Source: Olivibacter domesticus (GTDB lineage: Bacteria > Bacteroidota > Bacteroidia > Sphingobacteriales > Sphingobacteriaceae). Taken from it: a DNA stretch of 64,000 nucleotides. The position numbers and the translations under genes were made by a program. The stretch is taken from NCBI RefSeq assembly GCF_900109575.1, contig NZ_FOAF01000001.1, forward strand, positions 1,831,662 through 1,895,661. Direction: 5' to 3'. The notes below the pieces were generated by a model that worked only from the letters and a program-made list of their open reading frames with translations, was not told the origin of the DNA and searched no databases. Of this stretch, positions 19,102-27,582 are shown piece by piece; position 1 is the stretch's first letter; each line of letters begins with the position of its first letter.

Positions 19102-20481
19102 TTATAATAGCGTTCCTTTAAGAATAAGCGTCGCCACAGTGAAATAAATCACAAGGCCGGTAACATCCACTAACGTAGCAACAAAGGGAGCAGATGAAGT
19201 GGCAGGGTCAGCCCCTAGCCTTCTCAGCAAAAAAGGAAGCATAGCTCCCACAAGTGATCCCCACAAAATAACGCCTACAAGTGAGCAGCCAACCACCAGG
19301 CTCAATAAAAACCATGTATCGCCATATTCTCCGAAAAGATGGTAGCCAAATATTCTTAGTAATCCAAGCGTTCCTAAGATAATCCCTAAAATAAGTCCAG
19401 AAGCGAGTTCTCTTCTAAATACACGAAACCAGTCGGCCAGGGTGACTTCACCCATAGCCATTGCCTGTATAATCAACGCTGAAGCTTGGGAGCCCGTATT
19501 TCCGCCACTGGAAGTAATTAAAGGCACAAAGGTCATTAATACTACAGCAGCCTGTAGCTGCATTTCATAGCCTTCAATAACAGTTGCTGTAAAAAATTGA
19601 CCAATGAATAATACCATTAGCCATGGAGCTCTTTTTTTTACTAGTTGCCAAACGGATACATCCAAATAAGGTTCATCGAGCGCTTCCGATCCCCCCATAC
19701 GTTGAATATCTTCCGTATATTCCTCATTCGCTATCCACAATACATCATCAACCGTTACAATCCCCAGCATTATACCCTGTTTATCTGTTACAGGTAAAGC
19801 AACCCGATTATTCATTCTAAAAATATTGATAGCTTCTTCTTGCGGGTCGAAAGCATTCAACGCTATCAATCTATTATCCATCAAATCGGCAATTTTTGTT
19901 TCCGGCACAGATAATATAATTTCTCTTATACGAATATCATCTAAGAGAACCCCACTATTATCAATTACATAAATTACATCAATTGTTTCTGAGTTTTTAC
20001 CGTATTTGCGTATATGATCTAGGGCTTGGCCAACAGTATAGTCTTGTTTTACGGCAACATAGTCAGGAGTCATTAAACGCCCCACACTGTCCTCCGGATA
20101 GCCTAATAAAGTGAGTGCTTCTTTTCGCTCCTCTTGAGGCATGAGAATAATCATTTTCTTAACCACATCTCCATGCAACTCACTAAAGAATGCCGTCCTA
20201 TCATCCGGCGGTAATTCGTTAATAAGTTCAGTAATTTTTGGTCCCGAAAGTTTTTTGATTATACGTTCTTGTGTTGGGAAATCTAGAATTCGAAATACGT
20301 TTACTGCTCTATTAATACTTAGAGTTTCTATAAAGGTAGCTCCATACTCGGGTAGCTCATCTATTAAGTCTTCAACCTCTGATATATTCAGGTTATCCAA
20401 ATATTCTTGAATCTGTTCTTTATCTCCCTCCGCTATCAGTAACTCTATTTGTTCTACTAGAGTGTCTAAGTTGTTCTCCAT
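19102..20481 (-). CDS. mgtE: Magnesium transporter MgtE
   Basis: A 459-residue Mg2+ channel/transporter. The N-terminal acidic helical superdomain (1-130), a pair of CBS domains (about 130-255; LMTPDYVAV and TVDDVLWI), a connecting helix and five C-terminal membrane helices are in the usual order and length. The pore-lining segment GGNTGSQASALIIQAMA near residue 328 is the family signature. When intracellular Mg2+ is high the cytoplasmic domains close the pore (known for the family). It converges on the metal efflux operon with 27 bases between the stops and no clear terminator. Confidence 0.95.
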   Translation of the reverse strand: MENNLDTLVEQIELLIAEGDKEQIQEYLDNLNISEVEDLIDELPEYGATFIETLSINRAVNVFRILDFPTQERIIKKLSGPKITELINELPPDDRTAFFSELHGDVVKKMIILMPQEERKEALTLLGYPEDSVGRLMTPDYVAVKQDYTVGQALDHIRKYGKNSETIDVIYVIDNSGVLLDDIRIREIILSVPETKIADLMDNRLIALNAFDPQEEAINIFRMNNRVALPVTDKQGIMLGIVTVDDVLWIANEEYTEDIQRMGGSEALDEPYLDVSVWQLVKKRAPWLMVLFIGQFFTATVIEGYEMQLQAAVVLMTFVPLITSSGGNTGSQASALIIQAMAMGEVTLADWFRVFRRELASGLILGIILGTLGLLRIFGYHLFGEYGDTWFLLSLVVGCSLVGVILWGSLVGAMLPFLLRRLGADPATSSAPFVATLVDVTGLVIYFTVATLILKGTLL

Positions 20482-20819
20482 ATAAACTCCCTTTAGATAA
20501 AATCTTTACATATAAATATATTTGCTGCAAAAGTCGACTTTTTTATTGAATAATATTAAAGTATTTGTTTTTTTTATCAGCCGTTATTAATATATACATT
20601 GGTTTTCAAAAAAAGATTTTCATAAGTATTAAACAGCTAACCTTTAGCTATTTAATTTCGGCCAGTAGGCATTCATCCTAATTTCATAAATATCAGTTTC
20701 CCTCGATTTTTGTCTCATTTTGGTAATATTTTTGTATCATACATATATCTATTATTCATTTTTCGTTATTTTAGCATCGCAGAGGGTTATATATATTTAT
20801 AATTTTAAAGAGTTTTTGC
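20482..20819. other. Intergenic stretch between mgtE and a small secreted protein gene
   Basis: 338 AT-rich bases with no supported gene. It contains a perfect small hairpin AGCTAA-CCT-TTAGCT (20635-20649) and a possible plus-strand -7 box TATTTTTG (20727-20734). That box would give a leader of about 80 nt for the gene at 20820. A TTG at 20710 is only 14 bases upstream, shorter than the usual spacing. Confidence 0.5.
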
Positions 20820-21158
20820 ATGCACGTTGGTTTAAGAAGAAAAATATTTAGTATTTTATTTTCCTCCATCTTTGTCTTGAAGATGGTGATCTCCGCTGCC
20901 CCTATATATGCAGATCTATATGACAGTAAACAGGTAATTGCCGTAATTTTACAATTAGAAATAGAAAACCACTCGGCGAAAACTAATTGTTGTGACTTAC
21001 CCAGTGAGAATTTCTCAAAAGAAATTGCCACAGTAATTGATTGGAATATATTTCTTACACCCATTAGGTATTTATCAATTAAATCTTACATCGCTGATGA
21101 TGATATAAGTGTTAAATCTTTTTATCCATCTGTTCCTACGCCCCCTCCAAATTGCTAA
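20820..21158 (+). CDS. Small secreted or periplasmic protein of unknown function
   Basis: A 112-residue protein with a clear N-terminal signal peptide (basic start, then a hydrophobic run about residues 9-27 ending ISAAP). The mature part holds a double cysteine (NCCDLPSEN) and a proline-rich end (VPTPPPNC). The signal, CC pair and PP end resemble small Bacteroidota proteins with conserved HYC, CC and PP motifs often found near transporters, but the HYC part is missing, so this is only a weak resemblance. It lies 200 bases before the SulP gene on the same strand. Confidence 0.6.
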   Translation: MHVGLRRKIFSILFSSIFVLKMVISAAPIYADLYDSKQVIAVILQLEIENHSAKTNCCDLPSENFSKEIATVIDWNIFLTPIRYLSIKSYIADDDISVKSFYPSVPTPPPNC

Positions 21159-21208
21159 AAAGTAATTTTCAAAATAATTTTTCCTACTAAATATAACACC
21201 GTATAGCG

Positions 21209-21280
21209 TATTGGTTATACGAGGTAAATAAGAAACTGGTATACTCCCACAATCAGGATCTTGCTATCGTATAACCAATA
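21209..21280 (+). repeat. 14-bp inverted repeat in the SulP upstream region
   Basis: TATTGGTTATACGA (21209-21222) and its exact reverse complement (21267-21280) enclose 44 bases. CGTATTGG, part of the left arm, recurs at 21294-21301. The left arm can also pair locally (GTATA 21201-21205 with TATAC 21216-21220). It lies 79 bases before the SulP ATG and may be a leader RNA fold or a pair of operator sites. Confidence 0.65.
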
Positions 21281-21358
21281 TTATATTTCGTGTCGTATTG
21301 GAAACTAATATTATTTGCTTAAAATAATTATCATTTATCTAACACATTAAAAAAATTT

Positions 21359-22987
21359 ATGCTAGGTACACGTTTTTCAGCATTTTTCAAAGTTGCCAGA
21401 AGAGACTTAAAGTACAATTTACCGGCCAGCGTAGTTGTGTTTCTCGTTGCCTTACCCCTTTGTTTAGGGATTGCAATGGCCTCTGGAGCTCCCCTATTTG
21501 CAGGAGTACTTACAGGTATCATAGGAGGTTTAGTTGTTGCTTCCATTAGCGGTTCACAATTAAGCGTAAGCGGTCCTGCTGCCGGGTTAACAGTTATTGT
21601 TTTTGGCGCCATACAATCACTGGGCTCTTACCATGTTTTTTTATTAGCCGTGGTATTGGCGGGTGTCATACAGTTAGTGCTAGGCATCATCAAAGCAGGA
21701 ACTATTGGCAATTATTTTCCTACTGCTGTCATTGAAGGCATGCTAGCTGCTATTGGTATAACTATTATACTTAAACAATTGCCACATGCATTGGGATATG
21801 ATGCCGATTTTTTTGGCGATGAAAGTTTCAAACAATTGGATGGTGAGAATACACTATTAGCGATTAAAGCCGCATTTGGGGCGGTTCACTTAGGTGCTTT
21901 TCTGGTAACGGCGATCTCTCTGTTAATATTGATTTATTGGCCGAAGATTAAAAAGTTGAATGCAGTGCCTGCCCCCTTAATTGTTGTCATTTTCGCTGTA
22001 TTGATTAATATTGCTTTTAAAGGCAGTAAACTCGAAATTAATCCGAAACATCTAGTTGAAATCCCTGTCGTTAACTCATTCGGTGAGTTTTTAGGTCTAT
22101 TTAAGTTCCCCGACTTTACAGCGATCGGGAACTACGACGTTTGGATCGTTGCATTTACAATTGCCATTGTTGCCAGTTTGGAAACTCTTCTCTGTATAGA
22201 GGCCATTGATAAACTGGATCCTTATAAACGGGTTTCTCCAACGAATAGGGAGCTCGTCGCTCAAGGTATTGGTAATATGAGTAGCGGTATGTTAGGTGGA
22301 CTCCCCTTGACTTCCGTTATTGTACGATCTTCTGCCAATGCCAATGCGGGAGGAAAGACGAAACAGAGTTCCATGTTACATGGGGTCTGGTTACTCTTGG
22401 CACTGCTCATCATCCCTTCTATTATCAATATGATACCGCTCGCTTGTTTAGCGGCAATACTGTTGGTTACTGGGTATAAATTGGCCAAAATTCCTTTATT
22501 TACCCGCATGTACAAGAGAGGTCTGGATCAATTCATTCCTTTCGTTGTTACTATACTGGCAGTAGTATTTACAGATCTATTAAAGGGCGTAGGTATTGGC
22601 ATGGTAGTAGCTATATTTTATATTCTGCGAAATAATATGCGTAATCCTTTCGGCTATGATCTGGAAGAATCTAATGGACATAAAAAAATAAAAGTATATT
22701 TATCCGAAGAGGTTTCCTTTTTAAACAAAGCTGCTATTCAACAATCGCTATACAACTTACCAAAAGATGTAACACATATTATTGTAGACGGCACGAATAG
22801 TCGCTTTATAGATAAAGATGTTGTTCAGGTGATAAAAGACTTTGAGCAGAATGCCATCAGTTCAGGAAAACGTGTTGAGTTGATCGATGTGTACGACAAA
22901 CGAGAGGTGCCTAACATTCATCATCTATTCAAGAAGGTGCAACCAACAACAAGAAAAAAAAAGAATAAACCAATAAAACAGATTTAA
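21359..22987 (+). CDS. SulP-family anion transporter with STAS domain, probable bicarbonate transporter
   Basis: A 542-residue inner-membrane transporter. The N-terminal 400 residues form the SulP membrane core (NLPASVVVFLVALPLCLGIA, then SISGSQLSVSGPAAGLT), and the C-terminal 100 residues form a short STAS domain (ITHIIVDGTNS-like segment with Asp). SulP proteins move sulfate, bicarbonate or other anions. The next gene, 2 bases downstream, is a carbonic anhydrase, a pairing typical of bicarbonate uptake, so I infer HCO3-. The start ATG follows an A-rich, SD-free leader. The upstream 14-bp inverted repeat may control it. Confidence 0.88.
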   Translation: MLGTRFSAFFKVARRDLKYNLPASVVVFLVALPLCLGIAMASGAPLFAGVLTGIIGGLVVASISGSQLSVSGPAAGLTVIVFGAIQSLGSYHVFLLAVVLAGVIQLVLGIIKAGTIGNYFPTAVIEGMLAAIGITIILKQLPHALGYDADFFGDESFKQLDGENTLLAIKAAFGAVHLGAFLVTAISLLILIYWPKIKKLNAVPAPLIVVIFAVLINIAFKGSKLEINPKHLVEIPVVNSFGEFLGLFKFPDFTAIGNYDVWIVAFTIAIVASLETLLCIEAIDKLDPYKRVSPTNRELVAQGIGNMSSGMLGGLPLTSVIVRSSANANAGGKTKQSSMLHGVWLLLALLIIPSIINMIPLACLAAILLVTGYKLAKIPLFTRMYKRGLDQFIPFVVTILAVVFTDLLKGVGIGMVVAIFYILRNNMRNPFGYDLEESNGHKKIKVYLSEEVSFLNKAAIQQSLYNLPKDVTHIIVDGTNSRFIDKDVVQVIKDFEQNAISSGKRVELIDVYDKREVPNIHHLFKKVQPTTRKKKNKPIKQI

Positions 22988-22989
22988 AT

Positions 22990-23652
22990 ATGTCGAACAA
23001 AGCATTTAAAAATCCAATTTTAGAAGAAACCTTTAATAAAATTAAAGCAGGAAACGACGCATGGGTAAGTGAAGTAGCGAATGATACAACGGGCTTATTC
23101 AAAGAATTAGCTAAAAGCCAAAGCCCGGAAATTCTTTGGATTGGATGCGCTGACAGCCGTGTTCCAGCGAATCAAATTACGCATACACGACCAGGAGATG
23201 TGTTTGTTCATCGCAACATTGCAAATATGTGCATACATTCGGATATGAACATGTTGAGTGTGCTGGATTACGCTGTAAACGTACTTAAGGTAAAACATGT
23301 TATTGTTGCCGGACATTACGGTTGCGGCGGTGTAGCAGCTGCACTCAGTCAAAAGCAATTTGGCCTAATTGACAACTGGCTTTGTCATATCAAAGACGTA
23401 TATCGTTTACATAAGGGCGAAATTGACGCCATAACAGACGCAACTGCGAAAGTTAATCGCTTAGTAGAATTGAATGTAGCCGAACAAGTATTTAACCTTT
23501 GTACATCAACCATCATTCAAAATGCTTGGAAAGAAAGAGATGATATAGCAGTGCATGGTATGGTTATTGAGCTTGAGACAGGCAAGTTAATTGACCTTGA
23601 TTTAACCTTTACAGAAAGTGCTCAATTGGATGATGTCTTTGCTTATAAATAA
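22990..23652 (+). CDS. Beta-class carbonic anhydrase
   Basis: A 220-residue cytoplasmic zinc enzyme interconverting CO2 and bicarbonate. The zinc ligands C53, H109 and C112 (HYGCGG) and the D55-R57 dyad (CADSR) are all present, and length is normal for the family. It begins 2 bases after the SulP transporter and is almost certainly co-translated with it. Together they could bring in bicarbonate for carboxylases or hold CO2 inside the cell; direction is inferred. A clear terminator follows. Confidence 0.95.
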   Translation: MSNKAFKNPILEETFNKIKAGNDAWVSEVANDTTGLFKELAKSQSPEILWIGCADSRVPANQITHTRPGDVFVHRNIANMCIHSDMNMLSVLDYAVNVLKVKHVIVAGHYGCGGVAAALSQKQFGLIDNWLCHIKDVYRLHKGEIDAITDATAKVNRLVELNVAEQVFNLCTSTIIQNAWKERDDIAVHGMVIELETGKLIDLDLTFTESAQLDDVFAYK

Positions 23653-23681
23653 GGGGTAATTCTCAGATTCGCACAAAAAAT

Positions 23682-23715
23682 AAGGCCGGTAGAAATAATT
23701 TTCTATCGGCCTTTT
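23682..23715. terminator. Terminator between carbonic anhydrase and bestrophin-like gene
   Basis: A 14-bp stem (AAGGCCGGTAGAAA with TTTCTATCGGCCTT, one G-T pair) with four T on the plus-strand side. It lies between converging genes and ends the SulP-carbonic anhydrase unit. Confidence 0.85.
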
Positions 23716-23737
23716 CAATGGATAAGGGTTAGATCAC

Positions 23738-24664
23738 TTAAAGTAAGTAAAACATTTTTCGATCAACATTTTTTGCGTCATCCTTTTGGTCGTCCATTCT
23801 ATCGTCGAGCCACATTTGCATCAAATCACGTTCTATCTTAGCGGAGATAGTAGACATCGGGGTATCCGTTGGTTTATTTTCAAAGGGATCTTGAAGATGC
23901 ACTGCCATCTTTTCGACCAAAAGAAACAACGTGCCTATAGCAATCACCAAAGGGATGGAGATATACCCAAATAAACCAAAAAGGCTAAATGGTAATACAG
24001 TAATAAATAAGTAGATAGCCAAACGTATGTACAAGGTATAGGTTTCAGGAAAGACGGTATTTTTTATACGCTCACATTTCCCCATGGAGTCTGTTTGCTT
24101 CGTCAAGGTTCTTTCCAATTCAATCTGCTGAAATTGATTTAAAAGCCCTTCATTTGTTGCCTTGTTGATATCCATCCCCTGTAATTTAAGGAGCGCGTTT
24201 GGTACGTTATCATAAGCCTTTACAAATTCAAAATCAGATTCAGATAATAATCTTTTAATATCTTTATAAGGGTCTTGCTTCCGCAAAGATTTTGTAAGCG
24301 CATAATTCCATGCTATTTGCCGTTTAATTAATCTTTCCTTTAGCTCACCCGTACTACCCGAATCATAAAGATTCCCAATAAAAGTGATAACCTGACGCGC
24401 AAAGCTCCTTGAATCGTTCACGATAGCTCCCCATACAATACGAGCTTCCCACCAACGGTCATAAGCCTGATTCGAGCGAAAAGCCAATAGCAAAGAGATT
24501 ACAGTTCCAAGAATTGCGGGAACGCCACCTATTGGAATATCGAAATTAAAAATTTTCATTTGGTGTAAAACGGTCACAACAATAGCATACATTGCAACCA
24601 ACGCGCTGTCATATTTCACTTTACCAAGCACGTATCCTATAGGTATATTGTTTTTCAGTAGCAT
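23738..24664 (-). CDS. Bestrophin-like (UPF0187) membrane channel
   Basis: A 308-residue membrane protein of the bestrophin family, which forms pentameric ion channels; bacterial members conduct cations or anions. The N-terminal half has two membrane helices, then the family signature FRSNQAYDRWWEARIVWG (about residues 63-80). A second pair of membrane helices (about 205-245) includes LPFSLFGLFGY. The C-terminus is charged (DDRMDDQKDDAKN). It begins 30 bases after a universal-stress-like gene on the same strand, so the two are likely one operon. Ion choice cannot be read from the sequence. Confidence 0.88.
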   Translation of the reverse strand: MLLKNNIPIGYVLGKVKYDSALVAMYAIVVTVLHQMKIFNFDIPIGGVPAILGTVISLLLAFRSNQAYDRWWEARIVWGAIVNDSRSFARQVITFIGNLYDSGSTGELKERLIKRQIAWNYALTKSLRKQDPYKDIKRLLSESDFEFVKAYDNVPNALLKLQGMDINKATNEGLLNQFQQIELERTLTKQTDSMGKCERIKNTVFPETYTLYIRLAIYLFITVLPFSLFGLFGYISIPLVIAIGTLFLLVEKMAVHLQDPFENKPTDTPMSTISAKIERDLMQMWLDDRMDDQKDDAKNVDRKMFYLL

Positions 24665-24694
24665 AAGTAAATTCTGTAAGTATTTTTTTAAAAT

Positions 24695-25189
24695 TTATAG
24701 GAGCGCTTTTTCCAGTTCTTGAGCGTAAGTGGCTTTTTCCTCTTCCGTCATTTTGCTTCCAATCTTTCTTTTTGATGGAGTCCATTTGTTCCACTTACAT
24801 CTTTCAATCATCTCAATAGAATTAGAACTGACCTTCGTAATCTTCTGTAATTCGATCGATGGGTCATAAACTATTTCATCGATCCGATTTGCATCCAAAA
24901 AATTTCTAAAGAGTGCTATTGTATTTCCGTAAAAGTATTCAAATCGAACTTCTTTAATTCTTGAAAACTCCTTCTGAATGCATTTACAGTAATTTTCAAA
25001 TGACTTTGGAATCAGTTCGATCTCTTTTGTTCTTTTCGACAAAAGCAACAAATCTGTTATAGAATCAGAAAGTTTCACCGCGCTAAAAAACAGAACGGAA
25101 ACTTCATCTTCATTGCTTGTAAGAAGATAATCTGTAAAAATATCCAATGATTGGCCTGAAAAATCGGTTGGAATAAGAATTTTCTTCAT
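24695..25189 (-). CDS. Universal-stress-protein-like (UspA fold) protein
   Basis: A 164-residue protein whose N-terminus KKILIPTDFSGQSLDIF is typical of UspA-fold proteins. The rest is diverged: the C-terminal ATP-binding GxxGxxxxS loop of UspA is not evident, so it may not bind ATP. Residues 130-164 are rich in Lys/Glu. It is the first gene of a likely two-gene unit with a bestrophin-like channel. Two TGAACAAT repeats lie 43-72 bases upstream. A stress or membrane-linked role is inferred only from the fold. Confidence 0.65.
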   Translation of the reverse strand: MKKILIPTDFSGQSLDIFTDYLLTSNEDEVSVLFFSAVKLSDSITDLLLLSKRTKEIELIPKSFENYCKCIQKEFSRIKEVRFEYFYGNTIALFRNFLDANRIDEIVYDPSIELQKITKVSSNSIEMIERCKWNKWTPSKRKIGSKMTEEEKATYAQELEKALL

Positions 25190-25227
25190 AAATCTATTTT
25201 TTTTTGCTTAAAAAATCAATAAAACCA

Positions 25228-25261
25228 GAACATTGTTCAAACTCCCACAAACAATTGTTCA
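25228..25261 (-). promoter_or_regulatory. 22-bp-spaced repeat pair upstream of usp-bestrophin
   Basis: ATTGTTCA (minus strand TGAACAAT) occurs at 25232-25239 and again at 25254-25261, exactly 22 bases apart and so on one face of the helix. Each lies in a small palindrome: GAACA-T-TGTTC (25228-25238) and AACAATTGTT (25250-25259). It is a plausible binding site for the neighbouring OmpR-type regulator (inference). Confidence 0.5.
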
Positions 25262-25368
25262 CTTTATCTAACTATACAAAGAAATAAGGAACTCATTAAA
25301 GAAGATTAAAAATAAAATTAAAATGAGATTAGATTTTTGAGAAAAAGATATTATAATTTTTAATATAC

Positions 25369-26736
25369 CTATATATTAGCGATACTTGGCAATATCACTT
25401 TAATATCAGTGCCGGTACCTACACTGGTGCGAATATCAATGGTACCTCGATGTAATCGAATGATCTTTTGGGCCAGTGGTAGCCCCACCCCATGCCCTTC
25501 ATACAAATGCGTATTTGAAGCTCTAAAAAAGGGTTCAAAAATATACTTTTTTTCATCTTCGGGTATACCTATACCTTCATCAGAGACGCTGATAACAATA
25601 TGCTTATTAGAAGTTTTTAACAATATACTTACCGGTTTATTATCCGAATACTTGCATGCATTCGTAATGATGTTAGCAATTGCTAATTGTAAGAGATGTT
25701 CATATCCTTCTACCGTTATTTCTTTTTCATCTTCCGGCAATTGATTAAACTCTAAAATCAATTTGCATCTAGGATTAACTTGATCAGTAACTCCTTTTAT
25801 ATTCAACAACAGTTGATCCATTCTGACCAATTCTTTGGGCTGCTTGTTTCTATCGTAGGCCGTCTTCGCTAAGTATAAAAGGCCACTGATAATTTGTTGA
25901 AGCTTATCCGCCTCACTTACTATTATTTGAAAAGATTGTTTCTGTTGCGTGCTATCCTCAGTCTTTAATGCAAGCTCTGCCTCTCCGAATATTATACTAA
26001 TTGGGGTTCGGAGTTCATGTGAAGCATTACTGATAAAATTACTTTGCGTATCGAAAGCCGTTTCCAAACGATCTAGCATATCGTTAAAAGTAGTGGTAAT
26101 TTCAGCTACTTCATCCTTTTCATTACCAATAGGCAAGCGCAAGTGTAAATTATCGGCAGTGATTTCCTTCACTTTCCTATTAATCTGTGCAAATGGCCTG
26201 AAAATTCGTTGCGAGAATATTTTACCGATAAAGTAAACAATCAAAACAGAAATAACAAAACCGGTGAGAAGAATTTTCTGCAACATCGCCAGTTCCCTAA
26301 AACCGGAGGGATCACGTGCATATACTACTACAATAAAATCACCTTTATCGGATGAAAAAAGTTTGCCAGCAAAAAAATCGTTGTGATCATTGTATCTACT
26401 TTTTCCCTCACTAAGTATAGCATTAAAAAAAGAGCTGGGCAGTTTTGGCGCCCCCGGCTTAGGAACTACCTTTCCATTTTGCACGCGAAAGAAAAAATCG
26501 CTCTCGGCAGGAAGTTTTTCCAAGTAACGGTTACGAACTCTTCTATAATCAAAAATAGTTTGTTCATCTTCCTGCATATAAACCTCAGCACCAATATTTA
26601 CCCTAGCCTCCAATCGTTTGTAAAAATCCTCAAACGCATATCGCTGGGTAAAATAAAAAATTGACCCCATCAGGAGCGATATCAGCCCGAGTGCAAATCC
26701 TAGGAATAATAAAATAAACTTGGTTTGAATCTTCAT
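25369..26736 (-). CDS. Sensor histidine kinase
   Basis: A 455-residue inner-membrane sensor. A first membrane helix (about 8-30), a periplasmic domain of about 125 residues, a second helix (about 155-172) and HAMP domain (173-228) precede the HisKA domain with phospho-acceptor H240 (SNASHELRTP). The ATPase domain has the N box (NIITNACKYS), G1 (SDEGIGIPEDE), F box (EPFFRAS) and G2 (HGVGLPLA). It starts 15 bases after its response regulator. The signal is unknown; the periplasmic part shows no motif I recognise. The family layout is like CusS/heavy-metal sensor kinases, but this is not proof. Confidence 0.92.
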   Translation of the reverse strand: MKIQTKFILLFLGFALGLISLLMGSIFYFTQRYAFEDFYKRLEARVNIGAEVYMQEDEQTIFDYRRVRNRYLEKLPAESDFFFRVQNGKVVPKPGAPKLPSSFFNAILSEGKSRYNDHNDFFAGKLFSSDKGDFIVVVYARDPSGFRELAMLQKILLTGFVISVLIVYFIGKIFSQRIFRPFAQINRKVKEITADNLHLRLPIGNEKDEVAEITTTFNDMLDRLETAFDTQSNFISNASHELRTPISIIFGEAELALKTEDSTQQKQSFQIIVSEADKLQQIISGLLYLAKTAYDRNKQPKELVRMDQLLLNIKGVTDQVNPRCKLILEFNQLPEDEKEITVEGYEHLLQLAIANIITNACKYSDNKPVSILLKTSNKHIVISVSDEGIGIPEDEKKYIFEPFFRASNTHLYEGHGVGLPLAQKIIRLHRGTIDIRTSVGTGTDIKVILPSIANI

Positions 26737-26751
26737 GATTCCGAATCCGAA

Positions 26752-27438
26752 TTAGGCCTCCTTAATTACATACCCCATCCCTATCATTGTATTGATGAGT
26801 TTTATATCGTAGTTTTTATCTACTTTTTTCCTCAGATAGTTCACATATACATCAACAACATTAGTGCCCATATTAAAATTGATGTCCCATACATGTTCTA
26901 ATATTTCAATTCTTGTGAGCACTTTATTCTTATTTTTCATTAAAAATTCCAGCAACCTATACTCGGTAGCTGTTAAGATGATTTCTTTCCCGGCCCTACT
27001 AGCAGTACGTGTATCCATATCCAAAACTAAGTCCATAATCTGAATAACCGATTTCGATTTTAGTGAAAGGGGCGACAGTCTTCTTGCTAATGTTCTTACC
27101 CTCGCTTTGAGTTCTTCAAACTTAAAGGGTTTTACCATATAGTCGTCTGCCCCAGAATCTAATCCATCTACCACATTATTCGTCGCATTCAACGCAGTTA
27201 ACATCAATATAGGTATTTGATTATTTTCTTTCCTTAATAATTGGCAAACTTCCATTCCGCTTATTCCAGGGAGCATGAGATCAAGTATTATAATATCATA
27301 TGAGGTGGAGTTTACCATATCCAAACCAGTTTCACCATCCAAGGCAATGTTCACATGATATCCTTCTGCGCTAAGCCCTCTTTGAATTAATGATGCCAAC
27401 TTCGCTTGATCTTCAATAACTAAGATTCTGTTTGCCAT
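26752..27438 (-). CDS. OmpR-family response regulator
   Basis: A 228-residue two-component regulator. The receiver domain has the acidic pair E9/D10, phospho-acceptor D53 (IILDLMLPG), the conserved Thr (LMLTAL) and Lys (MVKPFKF). The C-terminal winged helix carries LTATEYRLLEFLM and the recognition region VDVYVNYLRKKVD. It is first in a two-gene unit with the histidine kinase, 15 bases apart. Likely targets include nearby promoters such as the usp-bestrophin unit, which has direct repeats with the right spacing for OmpR-type dimers (inference). Confidence 0.95.
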   Translation of the reverse strand: MANRILVIEDQAKLASLIQRGLSAEGYHVNIALDGETGLDMVNSTSYDIIILDLMLPGISGMEVCQLLRKENNQIPILMLTALNATNNVVDGLDSGADDYMVKPFKFEELKARVRTLARRLSPLSLKSKSVIQIMDLVLDMDTRTASRAGKEIILTATEYRLLEFLMKNKNKVLTRIEILEHVWDINFNMGTNVVDVYVNYLRKKVDKNYDIKLINTMIGMGYVIKEA

Positions 27439-27530
27439 GGTTCTTATAGATTTGTGATAAGGTTACACTTCCTGCTAAAATACATTTTTTATTTTATTGT
27501 ATTAAGCTAGTTGCCTTAGTATTTAAACAA

Positions 27531-27564
27531 AAAAAGCGGTCATCTCTACAGACAACCGCTTTTT
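27531..27564. terminator. Terminator after rpsJ
   Basis: A 10-bp stem AAAAAGCGGT / ACCGCTTTTT with a 14-base loop. The minus-strand transcript continues into a T-rich stretch, so it closes the str operon. It stands between rpsJ and the two-component genes. Confidence 0.88.
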
Positions 27565-27582
27565 AAGTAAAATTAAAATCAA

